Shown here piece after piece: positions 1 through 8,962 of a stretch of 64,000 nt of DNA. The notes beneath the pieces are model-generated. The model saw only the letters and a list, made by a program, of their open reading frames with translations. It was not told the origin of the DNA and did not search any database. Numbering within the stretch: position 1 is the stretch's first letter; each line of letters starts with the position of its first letter. The position numbers and the translations under genes are program-made. This stretch comes from Frigoribacterium sp. Leaf263 (GTDB lineage: Bacteria > Actinomycetota > Actinomycetes > Actinomycetales > Microbacteriaceae), in the NCBI RefSeq assembly GCF_001422285.1, contig NZ_LMMO01000004.1:560983-624982 (forward strand), read 5' to 3'.

Positions 1-363
1 GTAGGCGAGCACGAGACCGGCGGAGGGCTTCTTCTTGAAGATGTTGACCAGGGCGAGCACGAAGCCCGCGATGGCGCCGACGAAGGCGAGGGCGGGGACG
101 AACCAGCCGATCGCGGCGCCGACGAGCACGACCGCGAAGGCGATGATCGTCTTCGTGATGGTGTCTTCGTACGTCATGCGGTCGGTCTGCGACGGGCCGG
201 CCGAGGGCTGGGTGTAGAGGTTCTGCAGCTGCTCGGCGGTCATGCCGTTGTATTCGGCGGGCCGCTGGTTCTGAGCGGCGCCGGCCTGCTGCTGCCGGAT
301 CACAGCAGCGCCGTTCGCCGAGAAGGCCGGCGACTGACTGAAGCCGGGATTCGAGAATGCCAT
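1..363 (-). CDS. Bax inhibitor-1/YccA family membrane protein (3' part missing)
   Basis: The reverse strand is open from an ATG at 363 to the window edge, giving 121 residues. It begins MAFSNPGFSQSPAF, followed by a Gln/Pro-rich cytoplasmic stretch with QQQAGAAQNQRPAEYNGMT. Two hydrophobic segments then start with KTIIAFAVVLVGAAIGWFVPAL and the AFVGAIAGFVLALVNIF stretch, ending at the window edge in KKKPSAGLVLAY. This N-terminal layout is that of the actinobacterial BI-1/YccA integral membrane proteins, which usually have seven membrane segments in about 270 residues. The C-terminal part lies outside the window. Its physiological role in bacteria is not established. The start is well placed, directly upstream of the first family-like residues. 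Confidence 0.75.
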   Translation of the reverse strand, partial: MAFSNPGFSQSPAFSANGAAVIRQQQAGAAQNQRPAEYNGMTAEQLQNLYTQPSAGPSQTDRMTYEDTITKTIIAFAVVLVGAAIGWFVPALAFVGAIAGFVLALVNIFKKKPSAGLVLAY

Positions 364-417
364 CAGGATCCTTGTCTTGGTGATCGTGTCGGTCGTCGAG
401 ACTCGTCGACCGTTGGT

Positions 418-432
418 CAACCGTAACGGTTG
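418..432. promoter_or_regulatory. perfect 15-bp palindrome in the divergent intergenic region
   Basis: CAACCG-TAA-CGGTTG is a perfect inverted repeat lying 55 bp upstream of the membrane protein gene that starts at 363. It is embedded in a wider imperfect repeat, because CCGTTGGTC and CGGTTGGTC occur as near-direct repeats around it. This is the size and symmetry of a repressor operator. The cognate regulator is unknown. Confidence 0.35.
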
Positions 433-543
433 GTCTGTCTCGGATGGCTGGGGATTCGCCTGATGAGAGCCGTATTCGCGCCAGGCGAACATGCAGTTCG
501 TGCACTGTTCGCGTCGAGTCGGCCGTGAACCCGTCGACGAGCC

Positions 544-554
544 GAGGAGGCGCG
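544..554 (+). repeat. dispersed GAGGAGGCGCG element, single copy
   Basis: Exact core of the dispersed element, in the context GCCGAGGAGGCGCGCTAC. It sits about 13 bp upstream of the GTG start of the phosphodiesterase gene, so its AGGAGG could also contribute to ribosome binding, although the spacing is long. Confidence 0.5.
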
Positions 555-567
555 CTACCGTGGCGGC

Positions 568-1554
568 GTGACTCCCGTCCCACAGGTCATCGCCCACCGC
601 GGAGCCAGCGGCCACCGCCCCGAGCACTCCGAGGCCGCGTACCGCCTCGCGATCGAGCTCGGCGCCGACGCGATCGAGCCCGACATCGTCGCCAGTCGCG
701 ACGGCGTCCTGGTGCTGCGCCACGAGAACGAGATCTCGGGCACGACGGATGTCGCCGATCACGCCGAGTTCGCCGACCGGCGGACGACGAAGCGCATCGA
801 GGGCGCCGACGTCACCGGCTGGTTCACCGAGGACCTCACCTGGGCCGAGCTCTCGACGCTGACAGTGCGCGAGCGGCTGCCCGAGGTCCGCCCGCGCAGC
901 GCCGAGCACGACGGGACGGGGCGCATGCTCCGTCTGTCCGATCTGGTGCGCCTCCTCGACGCCGCCGACCGGCCCGTCGGACTCGTCGCCGAGATCAAGC
1001 ACGCGACCCACTTCGAGTCGATCGGCCTGCCGCTCGACGAGCTCGTGGCCGACGAGCTGCGGAGCGTCGGCTGGGCGGGCGACGAGCGGCTGACGATCGA
1101 GAGCTTCGAGCGGACCGTGCTCGATCGGGTGCGCGCCCGGGGGATCGGGGCGCGTTACGTCTACCTGATCGAGAAGCGCGGAGCTGCGGCCGACCTCGTG
1201 GCGCGTCTCGGGTCGGCGGCTCCGAGCTACGCGTCGCAGCTCGAGGCGCCGTCGCTCGCCCGGTTCGCCGCCGAGGGGCTGCACGGCGTCAGTCTCGACA
1301 AGTCGACGCTGATCGACGCCGCCGGGTCGACCGACGCCCGCGTCGTCGATCGCGCCCAGGCCGCGGGTCTCGCGGTCTTCGCCTGGACGCTCCGGGCCGA
1401 GAACGCGTTCCTCTCGCGGGCTCACCGCGGACCGGGAGGGCGGGGCGCGCAGGGTCACTACGTCGACGAGTTCCGCGCGCTCATGGCGCTCGGTCTCGAC
1501 GGCGTCTTCGCCGATCAGCCGGAGCTCGCGATCGCGGTCCGCGACGGACTCTGA
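568..1554 (+). CDS. glycerophosphodiester phosphodiesterase
   Basis: A 328-residue cytosolic enzyme of the GDPD family, which hydrolyses deacylated phospholipids (glycerophosphodiesters) to glycerol-3-phosphate and an alcohol. The signature is near the N-terminus: VIAHRGASGHRPEHSEAAY, then GADAIEPDIVASRDGVLVLRHE, which supplies the catalytic His and the metal-binding Glu/Asp residues of this TIM-barrel family. The start is the GTG at 568. There is no signal peptide, so it acts inside the cell. Length fits the family. It is a single gene, followed by a hairpin at 1578-1619 and then by the helicase gene. Confidence 0.9.
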   Translation: MTPVPQVIAHRGASGHRPEHSEAAYRLAIELGADAIEPDIVASRDGVLVLRHENEISGTTDVADHAEFADRRTTKRIEGADVTGWFTEDLTWAELSTLTVRERLPEVRPRSAEHDGTGRMLRLSDLVRLLDAADRPVGLVAEIKHATHFESIGLPLDELVADELRSVGWAGDERLTIESFERTVLDRVRARGIGARYVYLIEKRGAAADLVARLGSAAPSYASQLEAPSLARFAAEGLHGVSLDKSTLIDAAGSTDARVVDRAQAAGLAVFAWTLRAENAFLSRAHRGPGGRGAQGHYVDEFRALMALGLDGVFADQPELAIAVRDGL

Positions 1555-1577
1555 GGCGCCGATCGGAGCCGGGGAGC

Positions 1578-1619
1578 CGAGGAGGCGCGGTGCCTGACCG
1601 CGCGACCCGCGCCTCCTCG
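1578..1619. terminator. hairpin made of two inverted copies of the dispersed element
   Basis: CGAGGAGGCGCGG at 1578-1590 is the exact reverse complement of CCGCGCCTCCTCG at 1607-1619, with a 16-nt loop. The 13-bp GC stem directly follows the phosphodiesterase stop and precedes the helicase gene. It could act as a terminator or RNA-stabilising hairpin, though no clear U-tract follows. Confidence 0.6.
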
Positions 1620-1657
1620 ATCCCACTGTCGGTGGCCCCGTTTAGACTCTCCCCGAC

Positions 1658-4099
1658 ATGACGATCGTGCTCGACCCCTCAGACCCCACCGGCGCGTCCG
1701 GCGATCCGTTGACGGCCGGGCTCAACCCCCAGCAGAAAGAGGCGGTCGAGTACCGCGGCCAGTCGCTGCTGATCGTGGCCGGCGCCGGGTCGGGCAAGAC
1801 GAGCGTGCTCACCCGCCGCATCGCGGGTCTCATCGCGACGCGCGAGGCCTGGCCGAGCCAGATCCTCGCGATCACGTTCACGAACAAGGCCGCGGCCGAG
1901 ATGCGCGAGCGCGTCGGGCACCTGGTGGGGCAGGCCGGCGAGGGCATGTGGATCTCGACGTTCCACTCGGCGTGCGTGCGGATCCTGCGTCGCGAGGCCG
2001 AGCAGTTCGGTTTCACCAAGTCGTTCACGATCTACGACTCGGCCGACTCGAGGGCCCTGCTCAAGCGGATCCTCAAGCAGCTCGACGCCGACACCCTCGG
2101 CTTCACGGTCAGCCAGGCCTCGGGCAAGATCTCGAAGCTCAAGAACGAGCTGACCGACGTCGAGACGTACGCCCGGCAGGTCAACGCCGGCGACCCGCAA
2201 GACGTCATGTTCCTCGAGATCTTCCGTCAGTACACGCGCGAGCTGCAGCGGGCGAACGCGTTCGACTTCGACGACCTCATCGCTCAGACGGTGTTCCTGT
2301 TCCGGGCGTTCCCGCACGTGGCGGCGACGTACCAGCGTCGGTTCCGGCACATCCTGGTCGACGAGTACCAAGATACGAACCACGCCCAGTACGCGCTGAT
2401 CCGCGAGCTGACGCGGCCGGTCGACCCCGAGCTCGTCGACGAGCTCGAGCGCGGCGGTCAGTTCGTGCAGACGATGCGCGACGGCAGCGGGCGCATCCCG
2501 GGGGCGTCACTCACCGTCGTCGGTGACAGCGACCAGTCGATCTACGCGTTCCGCGGGGCGGACATCCGCAACATCGTCGAGTTCGAGCGCGACTTCCCGA
2601 ATTCGAAGGTCGTGCTGCTCGAGCAGAACTACCGCTCGACGCAGAACATCCTCGACGCGGCGAACGCGGTCATCTCGAACAACTTCGATCGCCAGGCCAA
2701 GAACCTGTTCACCACGGTCGGCGCCGGCGAGAAGATCGTCGGGTTCACGGGTTACACCGGTCATGACGAGGCGCAGTTCGTCGCCGACGAGATCACGGCC
2801 CTGCACGAGGCCGGCACGGCGTACAAAGACGTCGCCGTCTTCTATCGCACCAACTCGCAGACGCGTGCGCTCGAAGAGATCTTCATCCGCTCGGCCATCC
2901 CGTATCGCGTGCTCGGCGGCACGAAGTTCTACGAGCGGGCCGAGATCAAAGACGCCATGGCGTACCTCATCTCGGTCGCGAACCCGGCCGACCCGATGGC
3001 CCTGCGCCGCATCATGAACGTGCCGAAGCGCGGCATCGGCCCGGCCACCGAGACCGCCCTGCAGCGCTGGGCCGACACGAACGCCGCTGAGGCGCCGACG
3101 CCTCTGCGCGACGCGATGCGCAACGCCGATCAGCTCGGGCTCGGCCCGAAGGTGACCGGGGCGATCCGCGGGCTGGCGACTCTGCTCGACGAGGTGCAGA
3201 AGACGGCCGCTACGGCGCCGGTGCACGAGATCCTCACCGCTCTGATCGAGGGCAGCGGTCTGGTCGAGGTGCTGCGCGCCTCCCGCGACCCGCAGGACGA
3301 GGCTCGCGCCGAGAACATCGACGAGCTCGTGGCGGTCACGAAGGAGTTCCAGAAGAACAACCCCGACGGCACGCTGCTCGACTTCCTCACCGAGGTGACC
3401 CTGGTCGCCGCGGCCGACGACCTCGACGACACGAGCGGCACGGTCTCGCTGATGACCCTGCATACGGCGAAGGGCCTCGAGTACGAGGCGGTGTTCCTCA
3501 CCGGCGTCGAAGAGGATCTGCTGCCGCACCGCATGTCGGCCAGCGAGCCGGGCGGGCCGGCCGAAGAGCGGCGTCTGTTCTACGTCGGCATCACGCGGGC
3601 CCGTCAGAAGCTGTTCATCTCGCTCGCGATGACCCGCGCCCAGTTCGGCGAGGTCAACGTGGCGATGCCGTCGCGCTATCTGCAAGAGATCCCGGCCGAG
3701 CTGATCGACTGGAAGCAGTCGCCCGGCATGGCGAACGGTCGCGGCGGCACGCAGCCGCGGGCGCTCAATGCGCGACGCGAGGGCACGGGCGGCGTGGGCG
3801 GTTTCGGGGGCACGCCCCGCGCCTCCGGCGGGTACGGCGGCGGCAGCTACGACCGCGCGACGGCGGCCTCGAAGACCAAGCCCAAGACCGAGTGGGCGAA
3901 CCGCGTCACAGGCACGGTGCGAGACAACGGCGACCTCGAGCTCGAGACGGGCGACCGCATCTCGCACATCGACTTCGGCGAGGGCCGCGTCATGGCGGTC
4001 ACGGGAGTCGGCGCCCGCCGCATCGCCGAGGTGCTGTTCGACTCGGCCGGCCGTAAGAAGCTGCTCATCAAGGTCGCACCGATCGAGAAGATGCAGTGA
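1658..4099 (+). CDS. pcrA: ATP-dependent DNA helicase, PcrA/UvrD1 type
   Basis: An 813-residue superfamily 1A helicase that unwinds DNA 3' to 5' in repair and replication restart. The motifs appear in order: Walker A AGAGSGKT (residues 41-48), ITFTNKAAAEMRERV (motif Ia), HILVDEYQDTN (motif II), VGDSDQSIYAFRGA (motif III), QNYRSTQNI (motif IV), LMTLHTAKGLEYEAVF (motif V) and RRLFYVGITRARQKL (motif VI). A Gly-rich linker leads to a C-terminal Tudor-like module (GDRISHIDFGEGRVMAV) typical of PcrA and involved in RNA polymerase binding. Length and GC content match a native chromosomal gene. A lower-GC island begins immediately after it. Confidence 0.93.
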   Translation: MTIVLDPSDPTGASGDPLTAGLNPQQKEAVEYRGQSLLIVAGAGSGKTSVLTRRIAGLIATREAWPSQILAITFTNKAAAEMRERVGHLVGQAGEGMWISTFHSACVRILRREAEQFGFTKSFTIYDSADSRALLKRILKQLDADTLGFTVSQASGKISKLKNELTDVETYARQVNAGDPQDVMFLEIFRQYTRELQRANAFDFDDLIAQTVFLFRAFPHVAATYQRRFRHILVDEYQDTNHAQYALIRELTRPVDPELVDELERGGQFVQTMRDGSGRIPGASLTVVGDSDQSIYAFRGADIRNIVEFERDFPNSKVVLLEQNYRSTQNILDAANAVISNNFDRQAKNLFTTVGAGEKIVGFTGYTGHDEAQFVADEITALHEAGTAYKDVAVFYRTNSQTRALEEIFIRSAIPYRVLGGTKFYERAEIKDAMAYLISVANPADPMALRRIMNVPKRGIGPATETALQRWADTNAAEAPTPLRDAMRNADQLGLGPKVTGAIRGLATLLDEVQKTAATAPVHEILTALIEGSGLVEVLRASRDPQDEARAENIDELVAVTKEFQKNNPDGTLLDFLTEVTLVAAADDLDDTSGTVSLMTLHTAKGLEYEAVFLTGVEEDLLPHRMSASEPGGPAEERRLFYVGITRARQKLFISLAMTRAQFGEVNVAMPSRYLQEIPAELIDWKQSPGMANGRGGTQPRALNARREGTGGVGGFGGTPRASGGYGGGSYDRATAASKTKPKTEWANRVTGTVRDNGDLELETGDRISHIDFGEGRVMAVTGVGARRIAEVLFDSAGRKKLLIKVAPIEKMQ

Positions 4100-4272
4100 A
4101 AAAAGGCAAAGGGCCGGCCGGAGAGCACGCAATAGACCGCTGGACGAAGACAGGCATCTTGCTGCAGGAGGTCGATGGGTCGCAGGAGGCCGACTTTCTA
4201 GAAGACTTAGAACCATTCCATGCTGAAACCTCACGGTTGTCCATGCTCAGCGAAGACCTGGCTGAGGATTAG
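4096..4272 (+). CDS. possible 58-aa protein overlapping the helicase stop codon
   Basis: A GTG at 4096 overlaps the helicase stop (GTGA) and opens a frame of 58 codons ending in TAG at 4270-4272. The product starts MKKGKGPAGEHAIDRW and has a strongly acidic second half (EADFLEDLEPFH). It has no membrane segment. Base composition drops inside it, so the frame runs from native DNA across the junction into the island. It may be a real small gene of the defence locus or a chance fusion at the insertion junction. No family is recognised. Confidence 0.3.
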   Translation: MKKGKGPAGEHAIDRWTKTGILLQEVDGSQEADFLEDLEPFHAETSRLSMLSEDLAED

Positions 4273-4446
4273 AGACCACTTCGGCTAAGACGCCCATTGG
4301 CTGGCACCACTGATGAGCGGTTTTTCCTCCGACCCACCGCTTAAGCGAAAAATTGTCACTAAGATCGACGTTGCAGCTGTATTCACTTAGAAGTCAACAG
4401 TCGGAGCAATACCGACGGGCTTGGCCAGGACGACGTCGGGGGAACT

Positions 4447-7065
4447 GTGCACATAAAGCTCATCGAGATCGAGAATTTTCGGAAATTGCGGTCAGTTCGA
4501 ATTGATCTTGAGGATAAGACCACCTTATTTGTTGGTGCTAACAACAGTGGCAAGACGTCCGCTATGGACGCCCTCCAGCTGTTCCTCGACGAGCCGAATG
4601 CCTTTACGATAACCGATCTGACTCTGTCGAATCTCAACGTCCTTGATCGAGTTGGGCGTTTCTGGGAACAAAATGCTGATGCTGATGCTGATGCTGATGC
4701 TGGTGCTGGTGCTGGTGCTGGTGCTGGTGCTGGTGCTGGTGCTGGTGCTGGTGCTGGTGCTGGTGCTGGTGCTGGTGCTGGTGCTGGTGCTGGTGCTGGT
4801 GCTGGTGCTGGTGCTGGTGCTGGTGCTGGTGCTGATGCTGGTGCTGATGGGTCACCTACCAAGCAGCCGGTGCCAAAGGGCGAGGAGGCCCTGCAGCTAG
4901 ATCCAAACGCGAGTGAAGGCCTACCAGAGCAGACACATCCCCTCAAAGGCGGTGCTGAGGCAGAAGGGGAGGAGGCTACCGCAGAGGCTCCGGATCTCAC
5001 GAGCGCAGACATGGCGGCCTCAGCGCTTCGGAGTGTTCTACCAACTCTCGATGTCTGGTTGGCTGCTGAGGAAGCCGAGTTGCATCGAGTCGATGAGCTA
5101 CTTCCTATCCTCGAAGACTTCACAGGAACGGCGGGTGTCCGCCTGGAATGGGCACCACGCGACATTGATGAACTCAGATCAGCCTTCTTGGAACGTCGAG
5201 ACGGCGTCAAGGCGACACTTGCAGCTGGTGGACCAACAGACGAGCCCACGCATCTGTGGCCGAGTGGTCTGTCAGACTTCCTTTCGCGTAAAATGCAGGC
5301 ACATTTCAGTGTGCGTGCCTACAAGCTAGACCCAAAACAGTTCGTCGAGTTTAGCGCAGACCCTGACAAAGGAGGTGCGAATTCTCCAGATGATGAGACG
5401 TTAAAGCCTCAGAAGTTGACGGAGACTGCGAGGCCACTAAATCGCAATCCCCTGACAGAGTTGATTCACATTGATATTGTCAATGCGCAGAGGCACTTGG
5501 GCGGAGAGGATCGGAATGGTCGACTCTCCCGGCAGGTTGCTAAGTACTATAATAAGCATCTTGACTTCGGTCTTGCGCCGGAGCCTCAAGATTTAGAGGC
5601 CATCCGGGCGACGCAGAGCGCATCAAGCCTATTTGACCTACGGCTGAGGTCAGCCTTTGAAGGCCCTCTAGCAGAGATTGCAAGGATGGGATATCCAGGA
5701 GGTTCGGATCCTCGCGTTGTTATCCGAACAAGCTTGCAGCTCGTGGACGGCCTTACCCATAACTCGGTTCTTCGTTATCAACTAGGCCCCGATTCAGACA
5801 AAGCGGATAATGCACTTGAGTTACCTGAAGGCATGAATGGCCTGGGGTATCAGAACCTAGTCTTGATGATCTTTAATCTTATGCTATTCCGAGACGGTCG
5901 ACATAAGATAGGTAAGGCCTCAAGTTCAAGTGCGCAACCGGGCGTGGCGGCGACTCTCGCACCGATTCATCTTGTTCTAGTGGAGGAACCTGAGGCTCAT
6001 CTGCACGCGCAAGTGCAGCAGGTGTTCATTAAACACGCGTATGCAACACTCAAGGGAGACGCTTCAAAGCATAGGCAGGATCTTGGAACGCAACTGATCG
6101 TCAGCACGCACTCGAGTCATATTGCTCACGAAATCAATTTCTCGGCAATACGCTATTTCAGGCGACAGGAGCAGAGTGTCGAGCCTGTGCCGCTAACGAC
6201 AGTCCGCAGCCTGGCGGGAGTATTTGGTAATGGGACCGCCAATAGTAAATTCGTTCAGCGATACATAAAAGTGCAGCATTGCAACGTCCTCTTTGCTGAC
6301 GGACTTGTTCTTCTCGAGGGTGCCGCAGAGCGCATTTTGGTACCGCATCTTGTTTCGTCCCATTTCAAGAAACTTGATCAAAGCTATATTGAATTTCTCG
6401 ATATCGGAGGGGCTCATGCGCACACACTTAGACCGTTGGTGGAGGCATTAGGGATACCAACGCTGGTAATCACGGACATTGATGCTGCAACAGGAACCAC
6501 CGCCAAGAAAGCGCGGCCAGCCTCCGGTCAGGGCCAAATCAGCACAAATTACACCCTCGCAAACTGGCTCGGGGAGGCAAATATTGATGCCTTGATTGGG
6601 CGCGACAGCGACTCTAAGACGGTTGTTTCCGGTTCGGGCGGCAGTGTCCATTTTGCTTATCAGACCTCAGATGCAGTTTTGCGAGGCGGGTCAGTCTTAG
6701 GGACTGCGATTACGTCTACATTTGAGGACGCACTTGCATTTGCTAACTTCGACATGGTAGAGACGATGAAAGAAAGTGGCCTCGCAAAGGCGTTCGCCAC
6801 AGCCCTACAGGGTGCAAATAAAGACAACCTCGATGCCGTTACTGCGAAGCTCTTCAAAGCCTTGAGTGCAGGTGGCAAGGCTAAGTTTGCTATGGACGTC
6901 CTTGCTGCTATTTCTGAAACAAAACCGCTTCGCGCCCCTGGATATATTCACGATGGTCTTCTTTGGTTACAGGGCCAGGTTTCTCAATTGCCGCTTGTTG
7001 CAGGTCTTGATGAAGCAACTTCCGCGCCGGCGGTCAGTTCAGCTCCTGCACCCGGAATGGCATGA
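4447..7065 (+). CDS. OLD-family ATP-dependent endonuclease, GajA-like (Gabija)
   Basis: An 872-residue ABC-type ATPase fused to a TOPRIM nuclease domain. Walker A is GANNSGKTS at residues 30-38. The Walker B region LVEEPEAHLHAQ is near residue 515. TOPRIM acidic motifs are LLEGAAE near residue 625 and ITDIDA near residue 677. This is the class 2 OLD layout, and the UvrD-like helicase gene begins 1 nt after this stop, the pairing that defines Gabija anti-phage systems. In known systems GajA cuts DNA when nucleotide levels fall. The start is the GTG at 4447 with GGGGG just upstream. Known GajA proteins are nearer 580 residues. The extra length here includes an Ala-Gly/Asp tract at 77-134 and an acidic low-complexity stretch after it. 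Codon use is AT-richer than in neighbours, suggesting horizontal transfer. Confidence 0.8.
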   Translation: MHIKLIEIENFRKLRSVRIDLEDKTTLFVGANNSGKTSAMDALQLFLDEPNAFTITDLTLSNLNVLDRVGRFWEQNADADADADAGAGAGAGAGAGAGAGAGAGAGAGAGAGAGAGAGAGAGAGAGAGADAGADGSPTKQPVPKGEEALQLDPNASEGLPEQTHPLKGGAEAEGEEATAEAPDLTSADMAASALRSVLPTLDVWLAAEEAELHRVDELLPILEDFTGTAGVRLEWAPRDIDELRSAFLERRDGVKATLAAGGPTDEPTHLWPSGLSDFLSRKMQAHFSVRAYKLDPKQFVEFSADPDKGGANSPDDETLKPQKLTETARPLNRNPLTELIHIDIVNAQRHLGGEDRNGRLSRQVAKYYNKHLDFGLAPEPQDLEAIRATQSASSLFDLRLRSAFEGPLAEIARMGYPGGSDPRVVIRTSLQLVDGLTHNSVLRYQLGPDSDKADNALELPEGMNGLGYQNLVLMIFNLMLFRDGRHKIGKASSSSAQPGVAATLAPIHLVLVEEPEAHLHAQVQQVFIKHAYATLKGDASKHRQDLGTQLIVSTHSSHIAHEINFSAIRYFRRQEQSVEPVPLTTVRSLAGVFGNGTANSKFVQRYIKVQHCNVLFADGLVLLEGAAERILVPHLVSSHFKKLDQSYIEFLDIGGAHAHTLRPLVEALGIPTLVITDIDAATGTTAKKARPASGQGQISTNYTLANWLGEANIDALIGRDSDSKTVVSGSGGSVHFAYQTSDAVLRGGSVLGTAITSTFEDALAFANFDMVETMKESGLAKAFATALQGANKDNLDAVTAKLFKALSAGGKAKFAMDVLAAISETKPLRAPGYIHDGLLWLQGQVSQLPLVAGLDEATSAPAVSSAPAPGMA
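4675..4848 (+). repeat. 29 tandem hexamers (GCTGGT/GCTGAT) inside the nuclease gene
   Basis: The stretch is an uninterrupted run of 29 hexamers: four GCTGAT, twenty-two GCTGGT, then GCTGAT, GCTGGT and GCTGAT. It encodes alternating Ala-Asp and Ala-Gly, 58 residues. The unit is 6 bp, so gain or loss of copies keeps the frame and changes only linker length. The complementary strand is also open and would read His-Gln repeats. The tract lies between Walker A and the remainder of the ATPase domain. Such a long pure tract is a likely site of replication slippage and also of assembly error. Confidence 0.97.
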
Positions 7066-7066
7066 T

Positions 7067-8962
7067 ATGAGCGACCTACAGGTGCCTGCGCCCTCAATAG
7101 GGGCTGATGAACTTATTGCCACATACCTCACGCTTGATAAGCCGCAATCATTTTTCCTATCGGCAGGAGCTGGGTCTGGCAAAACATGGTCGCTTGTAGC
7201 TGCTCTGAACACAGTGCGTCGCACTCGGGGCAAGCGGCTGCTGGAAAATGGGCAGCGTGTTGCTGTGATTACTTACACGAAGGCCGCGAGCGAAGAGATC
7301 CGTGGCCGTTTGGGAAACGCAAGCATTGCTGACGTATCGACACTTCATTCATTTGCATGGAGCTTGCTTAGCGGATTTGACGAGGACATAAGGCTGTGGC
7401 TTCGCGATCACCTCGAGGTAAAGTTGCGGGAGCTTGTCCTTAAGGAGTCAATGGGCAAGGCAACCAGCAAGGCGAGTATAGAGCGACGGCTCAAGATCAA
7501 GCGTTACTCGAGGCAGATCGAACTCCTGCCTAGTGTGCACCAATTTACTTATAGTCCCGACCAGATTGTGCCTTCAAGGGGTGCGCTGACGCATGCTCAG
7601 GTGATTCAGGCAACTGCGGACTTCATTAGAACCAAGCACGTATTTCGTGAGATTGCAGTTGGGCGATATCCGATTATCTTCGTCGATGAGGCTCAGGATA
7701 CGCAAAAGGTTCTTATGGATGCACTCTTGAGCTTAGCTGATGAATACAAGGGTAAGTTTGTTCTTGGCCTGTTCGGCGATATGATGCAGCGCATTTATTT
7801 TGATGGAAAGCCTGATCTTCAATCGGCGGTTGAGTCCTGGGAGCAGCCGCGGAAAACTATCAATCGAAGGTCGTCTCGGCGAGTGGTGGCCCTGGCTAAT
7901 CAGCTTCGCAAGTCCGTCGATGGTTTGAACCAACAGGCGCTTGAGGGTGCCGCTGGGGGCACTGCGCATCTTTTCGTATCGAACGCGTCGTCCGCTGACC
8001 GTGTCGCAACCGAGAATGAGGTTGCAAAGCGGATGGCTGGGCTGACTGGTGATCAGGCGTGGCGATCGTTGGATGCTGGGCCCAAAGTGTTGATTCTTGA
8101 ACACTCCATGGCTGCGTCGAGATTAGGTTTCACAGATTTCTTCGCTTCGTTCGATGTAGATGCAAGCATACGCTCAGCTATAACAAGCAGGGAGTCTTTA
8201 GATTCCGGGCCTGTTGGGTTCTTGGCTAAGCAAGTGCTACCTCTTTGGCGGGCCGTAGCATTGGATGATTCGTTTGCGGTCGACGAGCTCATAAGAAAGT
8301 ATTCCCCGTTATATAATGCAGGTCATTCTTTGGATGCCCCTGTCAGTGACCAATTTCGCGTTCCTATGATTCGCAACGCTATACGTCAGCTCCGAACGTT
8401 GCTTCGGGGATCTGATCCTGCGATGGGTCCGGTGCTTCGTGTGATTCACGAAAGTCAAGTCTTCGAGTTGCCTGATCAACTTGCGGATGCGCTTTTTGTT
8501 AGTCAAGAAGTTGAGGCCATCGGCTCTGAAGGGCAAGTTGCGGATGATCGAGATGCCTTCGTCGACGCTTGGGCGGCGGCACTTCACACAGGTTTAGGCA
8601 CCTTTGAGCGATACTACTCATACGCGACAGGGGCGTCTGTAGTCGATACGCAGCAGGGCGTTAAGGGTCTCGAGTTTGACCACGTGATGGTTGTCCTGGA
8701 TGACCAAAATTCCCGCGGCCGTGGTTTCAGCTACGAGAAATTACTTGATGTGAAAGCGATGAGTGAAACGGATAGGGAGCACCTGGAAAACGGGGAGGAG
8801 ACAACTATCGATAGAACGCGAAGATTGTTTTATGTTGCTTGCAGTCGGGCTCGATCAAGTCTTGCTGTAGTCGCGTACACGGCGAACCCGCAAGCGGCAG
8901 TGGATGCTGCACTGGAGGCAGGTCTATTTGCTGCGGATGAGTTTACCATCATCCCAAGTTAG
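7067..8962 (+). CDS. UvrD/Rep-like helicase, GajB-like (Gabija)
   Basis: A 631-residue superfamily 1 helicase. Walker A is SAGAGSGKTW (residues 33-41), motif Ia is VITYTKAASEEIRGRL, motif II is IFVDEAQDTQ near 205, motif III is LFGDMMQRIY, motif V is DTQQGVKGLEFDHVMVV and motif VI is RRLFYVACSRARSSL. The start chosen is the ATG at 7067, 1 nt beyond the nuclease stop. An in-frame ATG at 6866 lies far inside the nuclease gene and is less likely. Coupled translation with the nuclease fits a two-subunit complex. Known GajB proteins are about 490 residues, so this one is longer. Codon use matches the nuclease and not the neighbouring chromosome. Gabija assignment rests on the gene pair; I could not compare sequences. 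Confidence 0.8.
   Translation: MSDLQVPAPSIGADELIATYLTLDKPQSFFLSAGAGSGKTWSLVAALNTVRRTRGKRLLENGQRVAVITYTKAASEEIRGRLGNASIADVSTLHSFAWSLLSGFDEDIRLWLRDHLEVKLRELVLKESMGKATSKASIERRLKIKRYSRQIELLPSVHQFTYSPDQIVPSRGALTHAQVIQATADFIRTKHVFREIAVGRYPIIFVDEAQDTQKVLMDALLSLADEYKGKFVLGLFGDMMQRIYFDGKPDLQSAVESWEQPRKTINRRSSRRVVALANQLRKSVDGLNQQALEGAAGGTAHLFVSNASSADRVATENEVAKRMAGLTGDQAWRSLDAGPKVLILEHSMAASRLGFTDFFASFDVDASIRSAITSRESLDSGPVGFLAKQVLPLWRAVALDDSFAVDELIRKYSPLYNAGHSLDAPVSDQFRVPMIRNAIRQLRTLLRGSDPAMGPVLRVIHESQVFELPDQLADALFVSQEVEAIGSEGQVADDRDAFVDAWAAALHTGLGTFERYYSYATGASVVDTQQGVKGLEFDHVMVVLDDQNSRGRGFSYEKLLDVKAMSETDREHLENGEETTIDRTRRLFYVACSRARSSLAVVAYTANPQAAVDAALEAGLFAADEFTIIPS

Noticed and set aside
444-1661. Long Arg-rich plus-strand frame over the phosphodiesterase gene
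   Set aside because: Arginine-dominated shadow frame, typical of high-GC DNA. The phosphodiesterase frame has clear family motifs.
4634-4855. Reverse-strand open frame encoding a His-Gln repeat
   Set aside because: It is only the complement of the GCTGGT tract in the nuclease gene; no ribosome site and no sequence outside the repeat that looks like protein.
4447-8962. Nuclease-helicase pair as a housekeeping RecBCD/AddAB-like system
   Set aside because: The first protein has OLD-type ATPase and TOPRIM motifs, not RecB-family nuclease motifs, and composition differs from the chromosome.
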